DNA of 39,640 nucleotides from Minisyncoccota bacterium (GCA_938023415.1 CALHEE010000019.1:1-39640), one strand, 5' to 3'; counted from the stretch's first letter, positions 7,285 through 17,015 are shown. The notes: generated from the sequence alone by a model not told the origin. Numbers and translations: made by a program.

Positions 7285-8636
7285 AGAATTCGTTTATGAC
7301 CTTTTTTTTCATTATTTTTCAATTGGCAAAAAACTGGTGGTGGCTTTTTTTACCCATGATCCTTTGGTTTGGAGCAAAATTTTTTTATCTTTGGTGGCTG
7401 AGATGGGAGATTTGGTATCCAGAAAAAAAGTGGATAATTTTAGAAATTAGACCACCAAGAGAAATTTTAAAACCGTTTTCCGCCATGGAAAATGTTTTTT
7501 CTATGCTTTGGGGCATCATTGATGCTCCTAATTGGCGAGAAAGATGGCATAACGGAACATTACCTTTGGGTGGAGGTCTTTGGTTTTCTTTCGAAATTTG
7601 TTCTTTTGGAGGAGAGATTCATTTTTACATGCGCATTCCTGAAGGTTTTAGAAATACCGCCGAAACAGCCATTTATTCTCAATATCCCCAGGCGGAAATT
7701 TTTGAGGTAGAAGACTACACAAAAAATGTTCCCAAGGACATTCCTAATGAAAAGTGGGATTTGTATGCTGAAGATTATACTTTATTAAAACCGGATCATT
7801 TTCCGATCAAAACTTACAGCATGTTTTTCGAAAAGGAAATGGAAGAAAGAAGAATTATGGAAGAAAAGAGGCTAGATCCCATGGATACCCTTTTGGAAGG
7901 ACTTTCAAAACTTCAACCTGGCGAGCAGGTCTGGTTTCAAATCGTATGCAACCCGATCTTAGATGATATTTTTCCCTGGATGGCCAAAGGAAGAACAGCC
8001 ATAAATAAAATAGCCAAAAGACCCTCACCCCCTCTCAAAAAACCTCTTTTAATTGAAGTCTTAGAAACCTTTCTTTTTGGGCCACCAAAAGAAGCAAAAG
8101 AAGCAAAAGGGGGAGAACTTATTGCCCCGGAATTAAGACTAACTCCAGGTGAAAAAGAAGTTTTGCAGGCGATTGAAAACAAATTAAAAAAGAATGCATT
8201 TCAATGTTGGTTAAGGCAAGTTTATCTTTATCAGGTGGACAAGGTGAAGTCGCCGGGTAATTTTAGAGCGATCAGAACTTATTTAATGGGTCAGTTTAGT
8301 GCTCCAAATTTAAACACATTCGTTTACTGGGGACCTACCAGGACTAAAATTCATTATCTTTTAAAAGAAAGGAGGCTTTATCTCAGAAAACGCCAACAAT
8401 TAAGAAGATATATTGCCAGACTTCCTTCCCTTTGGCCCAGAACAATGACCGGAGAATTGTTTTTGCCTTTTGGATTTTCTTGGGGAAGAAAGCCAGGGAT
8501 CAGAGGAACATGTATTTTAAACATTGAAGAATTAGCTACCATTTTTCATTTTCCAGCCAAAGTTGTCACTCCAGCTTTTGCCACTGTTGAGATGAAAAAA
8601 GGTGGTCCGCCACCTCATTTACCAGTTGAAGAATGA
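7281..8636 (+). CDS. Conserved CPR-type hypothetical membrane-anchored protein, upstream partner of T4CP-like ATPase
   Basis: N-terminal TM then large soluble domain ending in ILNIEELATIFHFPAKVVTPAFATVEMKKGGPPPHLP; 4-bp overlap with downstream ATPase gene. Confidence 0.65.
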   Translation: MKNSFMTFFFIIFQLAKNWWWLFLPMILWFGAKFFYLWWLRWEIWYPEKKWIILEIRPPREILKPFSAMENVFSMLWGIIDAPNWRERWHNGTLPLGGGLWFSFEICSFGGEIHFYMRIPEGFRNTAETAIYSQYPQAEIFEVEDYTKNVPKDIPNEKWDLYAEDYTLLKPDHFPIKTYSMFFEKEMEERRIMEEKRLDPMDTLLEGLSKLQPGEQVWFQIVCNPILDDIFPWMAKGRTAINKIAKRPSPPLKKPLLIEVLETFLFGPPKEAKEAKGGELIAPELRLTPGEKEVLQAIENKLKKNAFQCWLRQVYLYQVDKVKSPGNFRAIRTYLMGQFSAPNLNTFVYWGPTRTKIHYLLKERRLYLRKRQQLRRYIARLPSLWPRTMTGELFLPFGFSWGRKPGIRGTCILNIEELATIFHFPAKVVTPAFATVEMKKGGPPPHLPVEE

Positions 8637-10108
8637 TGAAAGAAGAAATCACCCTTTTGGGTGTCACAACCTTTAGAAATCAAAGGAAAAAATTCGGCAT
8701 CAAAACAGACGATAGGCGCCGGCATATTTATATTGTCGGAAAAACAGGTATGGGAAAAACTGCTCTTTTGGAAAATATGGCCATTCAAGATATTTTAGCT
8801 AATCGGGGGATAGGTTTTATCGATCCTCATGGTGAAGCAGCTGAAGAACTTTTAGATTTCATTCCCAAAAGAAGAATTAACGATGTTGTCTATTTTAATC
8901 CTGCTGATTTGGATTATCCCATTGCTTTTAATGTAATGGAGAAGGTAAGCTCAGAACATCGTCATTTGGTTGCCTCAGGTTTAATGGGGGTTTTCAAGAA
9001 AATTTGGCCAGATGTTTGGTCAGCAAGAATGGAATATATTTTAAACAATACCGTTTTGGCTCTTTTGGAATACCCCAATTCTACCCTTTTGGGAGTGAAT
9101 CGAATGTTGGCTGAGCCAGAGTATCGAAAAAAAGTGGTTGAAAAAATTACCGATCCAGTGGTCAAATCCTTTTGGGTGAATGAGTTTGCCAGATATACCC
9201 AAAGGTATGAAGTCGAGGCGACCGCCGCCATCCAAAACAAGGTCGGTCAGTTTATTTCTAATCCTCTCATTAGGAATATCATCGGCCAGGTGAAATCGAA
9301 AATAGACATGAGAGAGATAATGGACGAAGGAAGAATTCTCATTGCCAATCTTTCAAAAGGAAAAATTGGCGAGGATAATTCCAGATTGTTGGGGGCTTTA
9401 CTGATCACAAAATTGTATTTAGCAGCTATGTCTCGCGTGGACCTTCCTGAAGAACAAAGAAAAGATTTTTATTTATATGTTGATGAATTTCAAAATTTCG
9501 CGACCGAATCATTTGTCGGGATTTTGTCTGAGGCCAGAAAGTATCGACTCAATCTTACCTTAGCCAACCAATATCTTGGTCAGTTGGAAGAAATGACACC
9601 ATTGGGTAAAAGTACCAAAGTGAGAGACGCGATCTTTGGTAATGTGGGGACAATTATTGCCTTCCGGGTAGGAGCAGAAGATGCGGAATATTTAGAAAAA
9701 GAATTTGCTCCCGATTTTTTGGCCGAAGACTTTGTCAATTTGAAAAAATACAACATTTATATAAAATTAATGATTGACGGGATAGCCAGTCGTCCCTTTT
9801 CAGCGGAAACCTTACCTCTTCCTCCAAAGCCACCAGAGTCGCACCGAGAAAAAATTATTAGGGTTTCCCAAGAGCGATATGGCACCCCTCGAAAAGAGGT
9901 GGAGGAAAAAATTGAGCGTTGGACAAGACAAAGTGAAGCTACCTCCTCTTTGCCTTCTATTTCTCTTAAAAAAATTGAGACCTTACCGGTTGTCCCATTT
10001 TCTAACAAAAAAATCACTTCTCAAAAAATAAAAAAGGAAAAGAAAAAGGTCGATGTTCAAAAATTAAGAGAAGCATTAGCTAAAATTTTAAAGAAAAATC
10101 AACCATGA
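8633..10108 (+). CDS. Type IV coupling protein-like (VirD4/TraD/TraG) P-loop ATPase
   Basis: IVGKTGMGKTALLENMA Walker A, GIGFIDPHGEAAEELL, FYLYVDEFQNFATESFVGILSEARKYRLNLTLANQYLGQL. Confidence 0.85.
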   Translation: MMKEEITLLGVTTFRNQRKKFGIKTDDRRRHIYIVGKTGMGKTALLENMAIQDILANRGIGFIDPHGEAAEELLDFIPKRRINDVVYFNPADLDYPIAFNVMEKVSSEHRHLVASGLMGVFKKIWPDVWSARMEYILNNTVLALLEYPNSTLLGVNRMLAEPEYRKKVVEKITDPVVKSFWVNEFARYTQRYEVEATAAIQNKVGQFISNPLIRNIIGQVKSKIDMREIMDEGRILIANLSKGKIGEDNSRLLGALLITKLYLAAMSRVDLPEEQRKDFYLYVDEFQNFATESFVGILSEARKYRLNLTLANQYLGQLEEMTPLGKSTKVRDAIFGNVGTIIAFRVGAEDAEYLEKEFAPDFLAEDFVNLKKYNIYIKLMIDGIASRPFSAETLPLPPKPPESHREKIIRVSQERYGTPRKEVEEKIERWTRQSEATSSLPSISLKKIETLPVVPFSNKKITSQKIKKEKKKVDVQKLREALAKILKKNQP

Positions 10109-11253
10109 AAACTCTTCGGGATTTTAATTATTCAAAAAAAGCAGTTTTAGTGAGATGCGATTTTAATGTGCCACTTTCTGAAGAGGGAGAAGTTTTAGAT
10201 ATTTTTCGGATAAAAGCAGTCTTACCTACAATTCATGCGCTCAGTGAGGCTGGAGCAAAGGTCATTTTACTTAGTCATTTGGAAGTGAAAGAAAAAGTGG
10301 CAAGCTTAAAAATTATCAAACCAAAACTAGAAGAATTGTTGGGAAAGAAAATTAAGTTCTTTTCAGACTGCATTGGTCCGGAAGTAAAAAGTGGAATAGA
10401 AAGAATGAGGGCGGGAGAGATTGTCCTTTTGGAAAATTTGAGGTTTTATAAAGGCGAAAAAGATTGCCAACCTCAATTTGCCAAGGAATTGGCCAGTTTG
10501 GGAGATTTTTATGTCAACGAGGCTTTTTCTTGTTGCCACCGTTCTCATGCCTCAATTGTTCTTTTGCCCAAATATTTGCCATCAGCTGCTGGTTTTCAAC
10601 TCGAAAAAGAAATCAAAGTACTCTCCAAAATTTTGGAAAACCCAGCCCGGCCACTAGTAGCCATCATCGGAGGAATTAAGATCGAGACAAAAATTAAAAC
10701 TATCTTGAAATTTTTGGAATGGGCTGACCATTTGCTTTTGGGGAGCAAGATGGGAGAAGCGATTCTGGCTCACAAAATGATTTTATTAGGTCGGAAGGTA
10801 TACGAAGAAAAATTGATCGATCAAATCGAATTGACCAATCCAAAGCTCCATCTTCCCATAGATGGCTTAATCTCCTTAAAAGATCGAAGAGAACCTTATT
10901 TTCGAATAGGTGGGATAGGCACTTTAAAAAAGGAAGAAGAGATTTTCGATATTGGACCAGAAACAACTAAAATTTTCACCCAGCTTATCAAAGAGGCAAA
11001 GACTATTTTTTGGTCAGGGCCAATGGGAATGTTTGAAGAAAAAGAATTTGAAAAAGGGACAAGGGAATTAGCGGAAGCGATCGTGAGAAATCATTCTGCC
11101 TTTAAAGTAGCGGGAGGAGGGGATACCATTTCTGCCATTAACAAATTTGGATTGGCTGAAGGATTTGATTTTCTTTCTACAGGCGGGGGCGCAATGCTTC
11201 ACTTTTTGAGCGGTGAAAAATTACCCGGAATTGAGGCTTTAGAAGAAAAATAA
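10105..11253 (+). CDS. pgk: Phosphoglycerate kinase
   Basis: VLVRCDFNVPL, LLENLRFYKGE, SAAGFQLEKEI, FKVAGGGDTISAI, FLSTGGGAML. Confidence 0.97.
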   Translation: MKTLRDFNYSKKAVLVRCDFNVPLSEEGEVLDIFRIKAVLPTIHALSEAGAKVILLSHLEVKEKVASLKIIKPKLEELLGKKIKFFSDCIGPEVKSGIERMRAGEIVLLENLRFYKGEKDCQPQFAKELASLGDFYVNEAFSCCHRSHASIVLLPKYLPSAAGFQLEKEIKVLSKILENPARPLVAIIGGIKIETKIKTILKFLEWADHLLLGSKMGEAILAHKMILLGRKVYEEKLIDQIELTNPKLHLPIDGLISLKDRREPYFRIGGIGTLKKEEEIFDIGPETTKIFTQLIKEAKTIFWSGPMGMFEEKEFEKGTRELAEAIVRNHSAFKVAGGGDTISAINKFGLAEGFDFLSTGGGAMLHFLSGEKLPGIEALEEK

Positions 11254-11257
11254 CCGT

Positions 11258-12406
11258 ATGAGAGAAATTAAAAATTTAAGAAAGGCAGGAGAACGAATCT
11301 TACAGGCAATAGAAAATAGGGAAAAAATTATTCTCTATGCGGATGCAGACTTAGATGGGGTGACTTCATTGATTGTTCTCAAAGAAGCAATTGAAAATTT
11401 AGGAGGGCAAGTAGCTTCTATTTACTTTCCCGATCGGGAAGCTGAAGGATACGGAATTTCTTTGAGAGCGCTGGAAACTTTAAAACAAATGAGCCCCGCT
11501 CTTTTTATTTCTCTAGATTGTGGAATTAGTAATTTTGAGGAGATCAAACTGGCAAGAAGCTTTGGTTTTGAAATAATCGTGATCGACCATCACGAGATCT
11601 TAGATGAATTGCCGGAAGCTCACATTATTGTCGATCCTAAACAGCCAGGAGATAATTTTCCCTTCAAAGATCTTGCCACGGTAGGGATTGTTTTTAAACT
11701 GGCGGAGATCTTACTTGGAGAAAAAATGACCCCTCTCCTTCGCCAAAATTTTTTAGAATTGGTTGCTTTAGGAACGATTGCTGACATGATGCCGAGAGAA
11801 TCAGAGAACAAAATTTTCATCAGTGAGGGGTTGGCCTTTCTTGAAAATTCTTGGCGCCCAGGCATTCGGGTTTTTTTTGAAAGCGACCTTCTTAACGAAT
11901 ATAGCTTTCCCAATAAAATTTCAAAAATCATTTCTCTCTTGAATGTCCGGGATATTGAAAATAATTTACCAAGCCATTTTCGCCTCCTTACCTCCCCATC
12001 CATTAATGAGGCAAGAAAAATTCTTTCTAAGATTTTGGAAAAATCAAAAATCCGAAAAGAAAAGATCGGGGCAATTTTAAAAACAGTAAAAGAACGCGTG
12101 GCAGATAAAGACGAACCGATCGTTTTTGAAGGGGATCTTTGGTTTGATTTGACTCTCATTTCTTCAGTGGCTTCGCAGTTAGTCCAGGAATTGAAAAAGC
12201 CAATCTTTCTTTTTAAAAAGATGGACAAAGAAAGTCACGGCACGGTGAGAACGCCAAGCGGAATAAACAGCGTGGAGTTAATGAAAAAATGCAGACAACA
12301 TTTAATCAGCTTCGGCGGTCACCCTCAAGCTTCAGGATTTCGAATAAAAAATGAAAATTTAGAGAAATTCAAAGAATGTTTGTTAGAAAATTTTGGGAAA
12401 GATTAG
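11258..12406 (+). CDS. DHH/DHHA1 family phosphoesterase, RecJ-like
   Basis: YADADLDGVTSLIVLKEAI, ISLDCGISN, VIDHHEI, C-terminal SFGGHPQASGFRI. Confidence 0.88.
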   Translation: MREIKNLRKAGERILQAIENREKIILYADADLDGVTSLIVLKEAIENLGGQVASIYFPDREAEGYGISLRALETLKQMSPALFISLDCGISNFEEIKLARSFGFEIIVIDHHEILDELPEAHIIVDPKQPGDNFPFKDLATVGIVFKLAEILLGEKMTPLLRQNFLELVALGTIADMMPRESENKIFISEGLAFLENSWRPGIRVFFESDLLNEYSFPNKISKIISLLNVRDIENNLPSHFRLLTSPSINEARKILSKILEKSKIRKEKIGAILKTVKERVADKDEPIVFEGDLWFDLTLISSVASQLVQELKKPIFLFKKMDKESHGTVRTPSGINSVELMKKCRQHLISFGGHPQASGFRIKNENLEKFKECLLENFGKD

Positions 12407-12416
12407 TTTTTCGATT

Positions 12417-12860
12417 ATGAAGAAGATTATCATTTATACTGATGGAGGATCAAGAGGAAACCCGGGGCCATCGGCCATTGGTTTTGTTTTTGCCAATGAG
12501 CATGGCCAGGTCTTTAAAAGATATTCTCAATATCTAGGAGAAAATTTTACTAACAACGAAGCTGAATATTTGGCGGTCATTTTTGCCTTAAAAAAATTTA
12601 AACAACTTTTTGGAAAAAAACTGGCCAAAAATTCAGAAATTGAAGTTCGTTGTGATTCTGAACTTTTGATCCGACAATTGAAAGGAGAGTATAAAATTTT
12701 AGATTCAAAAATTCAGCCCCTTTTTCTTGAACTCTGGAATTTAAAAATGGATTTTAAAAAGGTTAAATTTAAGCTTATTCCAAGAGAAAGAAATAAAGAA
12801 GCTGATTTTTTAGTTAACGAAGCGATCAACACTCATTCCAAAAATCTTTTTCAACCTTGA
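12417..12860 (+). CDS. rnhA: Ribonuclease HI family protein
   Basis: IIYTDGGSRGNPGPSAIGFVF, NNEAEYLAVIFAL, CDSELLIRQLKGEY, VPRERNKEAD-like motif. Confidence 0.9.
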   Translation: MKKIIIYTDGGSRGNPGPSAIGFVFANEHGQVFKRYSQYLGENFTNNEAEYLAVIFALKKFKQLFGKKLAKNSEIEVRCDSELLIRQLKGEYKILDSKIQPLFLELWNLKMDFKKVKFKLIPRERNKEADFLVNEAINTHSKNLFQP

Positions 12861-12886
12861 CAAGATATTTTTTCTTCTGCTAAATT
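12857..12886 (+). promoter_or_regulatory. Promoter of RNase P RNA (TTGACA-18-TAAATT)
   Basis: TTGACA 12857-12862, TAAATT 12881-12886, predicted TSS coincides with start of P1 at about 12893. Confidence 0.7.
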
Positions 12887-12892
12887 TAATTT

Positions 12893-13275
12893 AGCCAGGC
12901 AGGATAGGCAATCGCCCTAAACCCTTCGGTTTAGGGAGGAAAGTCCGAACTCCTCTTCCGAGAATTTTTCTCGGGAGAACGCTCCGGGTAACACCCGGCC
13001 ACCGTAAGGTGAGGGGTGCGAAAAGTGACGCTTTCTTCCGTAAGGAAGAAAGCACTTCAGAGAATTTTTTCTCTGGGGTGAGTCTTGCTAAACCCTTTGG
13101 GTGAGGCAAGAGTGATACGGCTAAATCCCGGCGGGGAGCAAGAACAAACTAAGGTTTGAAAATTTCAAACCTTAGGAAAAGTAGTTCGCTTGAGCCTTGG
13201 CGAAAGTCAAGGCCTAGATAGATGATTGCCACCCCTGAAAAGGGGTACAGAATTCGGCTTATTTCCTGCCTGGTT
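12893..13275 (+). ncRNA. rnpB: RNase P RNA (bacterial type A)
   Basis: GGAGGAAAGTCCGAACTC core, GAGCAAGA, CTAGATAGATGATTGCC...ACAGAATTCGGCTTA 3' core, P1 closed by AGCCAGGCAGGA/TCCTGCCTGGTT. Confidence 0.95.
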
Positions 13276-13350
13276 TTTCATTTCTTATTTGATATAATTA
13301 AAATAAGGGGAAACAATAAATTAGTTTAGCTTCATAACTTTTAGCAATTG

Positions 13351-13740
13351 ATGTTAGGAAAAAAACCATTTCGGAAAACCAAAATTTTATTTCTCTTTCT
13401 CATTTTCATTCTTGTTTTTTTTCTTGGCTTTTCCAATCTTAAAATAATGCAAAAGAGAGAAAAATTGGAAAGAGAAAATCAGCTTTTGGAAGAAAAAGTT
13501 TCTTTCCTTCAAAGAGCAAAAAAAGAACTTGAGAGGGCTATCTCTCAGACAAAAACTGAGAGTTACTGGGAAGGGAAAATAAGAGAAGAAGGTTATCTAA
13601 AAGAGGGTGAAAAATTAGTAGTCATTTTACCTCCAGCTTCCGTGGAAAAAAAAGAAATTCCTACAGAGAAAAAATTGTCGGGAAGTTTGTTAGACAAAGT
13701 TCAGGAGGTTTTTCGGGCAATAAAAGAAAAATTTAAATAA
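13351..13740 (+). CDS. DivIC/FtsB-like septum formation initiator family protein
   Basis: N-terminal TM followed by coiled coil; EGYLKEGEKLVVILPP C-terminal motif; ATG 13351 (ORF-track start is TTG 13348). Confidence 0.75.
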   Translation: MLGKKPFRKTKILFLFLIFILVFFLGFSNLKIMQKREKLERENQLLEEKVSFLQRAKKELERAISQTKTESYWEGKIREEGYLKEGEKLVVILPPASVEKKEIPTEKKLSGSLLDKVQEVFRAIKEKFK

Positions 13741-13745
13741 AATTT

Positions 13746-13816
13746 GCGGGCATAGTATAACGGCAGTACGTGACCTTCCCAAGGTCAAGGTGTGGGTTCA
13801 ATTCCCATTGCCCGCT
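13746..13816 (+). tRNA. tRNA-Gly (anticodon CCC)
   Basis: GCGGGCA/TGCCCGC acceptor, TGACC-TTCCCAA-GGTCA anticodon arm, GTGGG-TTCAATT-CCCAT T-arm, U73; CCA not encoded. Confidence 0.93.
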
Positions 13817-13836
13817 TATTTTAATTAAAGGGGAAA

Positions 13837-14925
13837 ATGGAAATTGCCATTTTATACCGCCCGGAGATAAAAGAATACGATTTTGGGGAAAGGCATCCCT
13901 TTCATGGAAGGAGAGGGGAGGAGGTTTTGGAGTTAATGAAAAAACATTTTGGAAAGAAAATGCCTCCCCTTTTAAAAGCAGAAAAGGTCAGCGATGAGGA
14001 GTTAACCTTAATTTGCAAAAAAGACTACATTGAATTTACCAAGAAATTTTATCTTAATTTTTATCAAGGAAAAAGAAGCGATGGTAAATTTTATCAATAC
14101 CATTCCCTCGACAATCTCCCTCAGGGGCAACCTGGAAATATTGAAGAGGCAGCCAGATATATTGTGGGTCAGGCAAAGTTAGCTGCTGATTTAGTTCAAA
14201 AAGGTAAATTCAAAAGAGTAATTTCTCTTGGGGGCGGGCTTCATCATGCCAAAGAAAATTTTGGCGAAGGGTTTTGCCTTTATAACGATGTTGCCTTTTG
14301 TGCAAAATATTTAATTGAAAAATATCATTTGGAAAAAATCCTCATTTTAGATACCGACGCCCATTGTGGCAATGGAACAATGGAATATTTTTACCAGACA
14401 TCAAAAGTTTTATTTATTGATTTACACCAAGATCCCCATACTCTTTATCCGGGGACAGGATTTTTACATCAAATAGGAAGTGGGCCGGGAGAAGGTTACA
14501 CTGTTAACTTTCCTTTGCCTCCCCTGGCTGGAGACAAATGTTATCAAATGGTATTTGAAGAGATTGTGGAACCTTTGGTTAAAGAATTTCAACCTCAGAT
14601 TGTTCTCAGAAACGGTGGTTCTGATCCTTATTTTGCTGATCCCTTGACAAATTTGGGTTTAACCTTAAAGGGTTTATATCTTATTGGGGAAAAAGTAAGA
14701 AAGTTAGCAAAAAGAGAAATTGATTTTATTGCCTCAGGGTACAATTTGGAAGCTTTACCTTATTGTTGGCTGGCTTTAATTTCTGGCTTGATGGGGAGAA
14801 AGTTTGAGATGAAAGATCCATTTCAAAAAAGTTTAGAAAAAGAACCAATAGAAGAGACGAGGAAGATAATCGAAGAGCTTAAAAAAATTCTTCAAAAATA
14901 TTGGAAGTGTTTTAAAAAAAATTAG
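13837..14925 (+). CDS. AcuC/histone-deacetylase-like (arginase/deacetylase superfamily) hydrolase
   Basis: SLGGGLHHAKENFGEGFCLYNDVAFCAKYL, LDTDAHCGNGTMEYFY, LHQDPHTLYPGTG. Confidence 0.88.
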   Translation: MEIAILYRPEIKEYDFGERHPFHGRRGEEVLELMKKHFGKKMPPLLKAEKVSDEELTLICKKDYIEFTKKFYLNFYQGKRSDGKFYQYHSLDNLPQGQPGNIEEAARYIVGQAKLAADLVQKGKFKRVISLGGGLHHAKENFGEGFCLYNDVAFCAKYLIEKYHLEKILILDTDAHCGNGTMEYFYQTSKVLFIDLHQDPHTLYPGTGFLHQIGSGPGEGYTVNFPLPPLAGDKCYQMVFEEIVEPLVKEFQPQIVLRNGGSDPYFADPLTNLGLTLKGLYLIGEKVRKLAKREIDFIASGYNLEALPYCWLALISGLMGRKFEMKDPFQKSLEKEPIEETRKIIEELKKILQKYWKCFKKN

Positions 14926-14935
14926 ATTTTTAAAC

Positions 14936-14963
14936 TTGACACACTTTTTTAATGGAATAAGAT
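14936..14963 (+). promoter_or_regulatory. Promoter upstream of hppA (TTGACA-16-TAAGAT)
   Basis: TTGACA 14936-14941, TAAGAT 14958-14963. Confidence 0.6.
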
Positions 14964-15017
14964 GTAAAGAAGCGCCAAAAAGGTTAAAAAATTAAATAAA
15001 GTCTAATTTATAAAGAT

Positions 15018-17015
15018 ATGATGAAAATTAACTTCAATCTTTTTACTCTCCTTTCTTCATTGACAGCCATCGGCTATGCTTTTTATTTAATCAACAAGAT
15101 CAAAAAAAGCTCTTCAGGTGAGGAAAAAATGGTGGAAATAGCCGAGGCCATTAGAGAAGGAGCGAAAGCTTTTTTGAAGAGAGAATTCAAAACAATGGCA
15201 GTGGTTTTACTCCTGATTGCCATTGGCATTTGGTTGGTGACAAAAAATCCTTTTCAATTAATCACTTTCTTTTTAGGCTCTCTTTTTTCCAGTTTAGCTG
15301 GCTATTTAGGGATGATGATTTCCACCCAAGCTAATGTCAAGACAACCGAGGCCAGTCGGAACAATTTTGCCAAAGGTTTTCAAATTGCCTTTGCCAGCGG
15401 TCAGGTAATGGGATTTTTAGTCGTTGGTTTAGGATTATTGGGGGTGAGTTTAATTTGGATTCTTACTCAAAACCCTGATTTTTTAGTGAGTTTTGCTTTT
15501 GGCGCATCAATTACCGCTCTTTTCTTGAGGGTAGGGGGAGGGATTTTTACCAAATCAGCTGATATCGGAGCGGATCTGGTGGGAAAAATTGAAGTAGGAA
15601 TTCCAGAAGACGATCCCAGGAATCCGGCGGTAATTTCTGATCAAGTGGGGGATAATGTTGGAGATATTGCGGGCATGGGTTCGGATCTCTTTGAAAGCTA
15701 TGTCGATGCCATCGTTTCTAGCTCGCTAATTGGATTGGTACTCTTTGGAGTAAAAGGAGTGTTTTTACCTTTAATTTTGGCAGGGGCAGGAATTTTGAGT
15801 TCAATTTTAGGTAGCTTTTTTGCCAAACTCTCAAAAGGTTTGGAAGATGCCAGTTTTACCAGCCAGGTAGCAGGAGTAGAAAAGGCGATGGGTAAAGGAA
15901 TTCTCGTCGCTAATATTTTGATGGTAATTTTTGCCTTTTTTATCATAAAGAAAATTTTTGTTCAACTAAATCTTTTTTGGTGTTTTCTTATTGGCCTGCT
16001 CATTGGGCTTTTAATCGGTAAGGCCACCGAGTATTATACTTCAGGGGAGAAAAAACCAGTAATAAATATTGCCCACGCCTCCCAATTTGGCGCACCGGTT
16101 TTACTTTTGGAAGGCATGGCCACCGCGATAGAAAGTATTATTTTACCGATTTTAGGAGTAGCAGCAGGGATGGTTCTTGTTTATTCAATGGGTGGTCTTT
16201 ATGGCATTGCAATTGCTGGCTTAGGAATTTTGGCGGTTTTAGGAATAAATCTTTCTACTGATTGTTATGGACCGATCGCAGATAATTCCGCCGGTATTGC
16301 TGAGATGTCCGGTCTTCCTCCTGAGGTTCGACAAAGAACAGAAGCTTTGGATGCGGTGGGCAATACCACTGCTGCCAGCGGAAAAGGTTTTGCCATTGGT
16401 TCAGCTGCTTTGGTAGCTTTAGCTTGGCTTTCTGCCTTTTTACAAAGGGCCAATTTAAAAACAGTGAGTCTTTCTGATCCAAGGGTTTTAGCCAGTCTTT
16501 TCCTAGGAGCAATGGTCGCCTTTCTTTTTCCTTCTTTATTAATTAGAGGGGTGGGTCGGGGAGCTTTAGAAACAGTGAAAGAGGTGAGACGTCAGTTTAA
16601 TGAAATCGCTGGTTTAAAAGAAGGCAAAGGAAGACCAGACTATGGGAGGTGTGTTGACTTGGTGACAAAAATTTCCCTCCGAGAAATGATTTTGCCAGGA
16701 TTTTTGATTATTCTCATTCCCATTTTAGTTGGCCGTTTCTTTGGCGCGGAAGGATTGGCTGGATTTTTAGCTAGTAGTTTAATCGTAGGTTTTCCCGTAG
16801 CCTTAATGATGGCCAATGCAGGTGGTGCTTGGGATAATGCCAAAAAGTATATTGAGGCAGGAAATTTTGGTGGAAAAGGATCTTCTGCCCACAAAGCCTC
16901 TGTGATCGGAGATACTGTCGGTGATCCCTTAAAAGATACCGCTGGTCCAGCCATTAACATTCTCATTAAATTGATCGGAAAAGTAGCCATTTTGAGCCTT
17001 CCTCTCATTTTATGA
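15018..17015 (+). CDS. hppA: Membrane-bound pyrophosphatase (ion-pumping), K+-dependent signature
   Basis: DQVGDNVGDIAGMGSDLFESY, ALDAVGNTTAASGKGFAIGSAAL (Ala where K+-independent enzymes have Lys, GNTTKA), NAGGAWDNAKKYIE, GDTVGDPLKDTAGPAINI. Confidence 0.96.
   Translation: MMKINFNLFTLLSSLTAIGYAFYLINKIKKSSSGEEKMVEIAEAIREGAKAFLKREFKTMAVVLLLIAIGIWLVTKNPFQLITFFLGSLFSSLAGYLGMMISTQANVKTTEASRNNFAKGFQIAFASGQVMGFLVVGLGLLGVSLIWILTQNPDFLVSFAFGASITALFLRVGGGIFTKSADIGADLVGKIEVGIPEDDPRNPAVISDQVGDNVGDIAGMGSDLFESYVDAIVSSSLIGLVLFGVKGVFLPLILAGAGILSSILGSFFAKLSKGLEDASFTSQVAGVEKAMGKGILVANILMVIFAFFIIKKIFVQLNLFWCFLIGLLIGLLIGKATEYYTSGEKKPVINIAHASQFGAPVLLLEGMATAIESIILPILGVAAGMVLVYSMGGLYGIAIAGLGILAVLGINLSTDCYGPIADNSAGIAEMSGLPPEVRQRTEALDAVGNTTAASGKGFAIGSAALVALAWLSAFLQRANLKTVSLSDPRVLASLFLGAMVAFLFPSLLIRGVGRGALETVKEVRRQFNEIAGLKEGKGRPDYGRCVDLVTKISLREMILPGFLIILIPILVGRFFGAEGLAGFLASSLIVGFPVALMMANAGGAWDNAKKYIEAGNFGGKGSSAHKASVIGDTVGDPLKDTAGPAINILIKLIGKVAILSLPLIL

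Noticed and set aside
11620-12228. 202-aa minus-strand ORF
   Set aside because: Antisense to the DHH/RecJ-like gene, low-complexity Ser/Lys/Arg composition, no recognisable family motif.
12891-13109. 72-aa minus-strand ORF
   Set aside because: Lies entirely within RNase P RNA; product is an artefact of the structured RNA.
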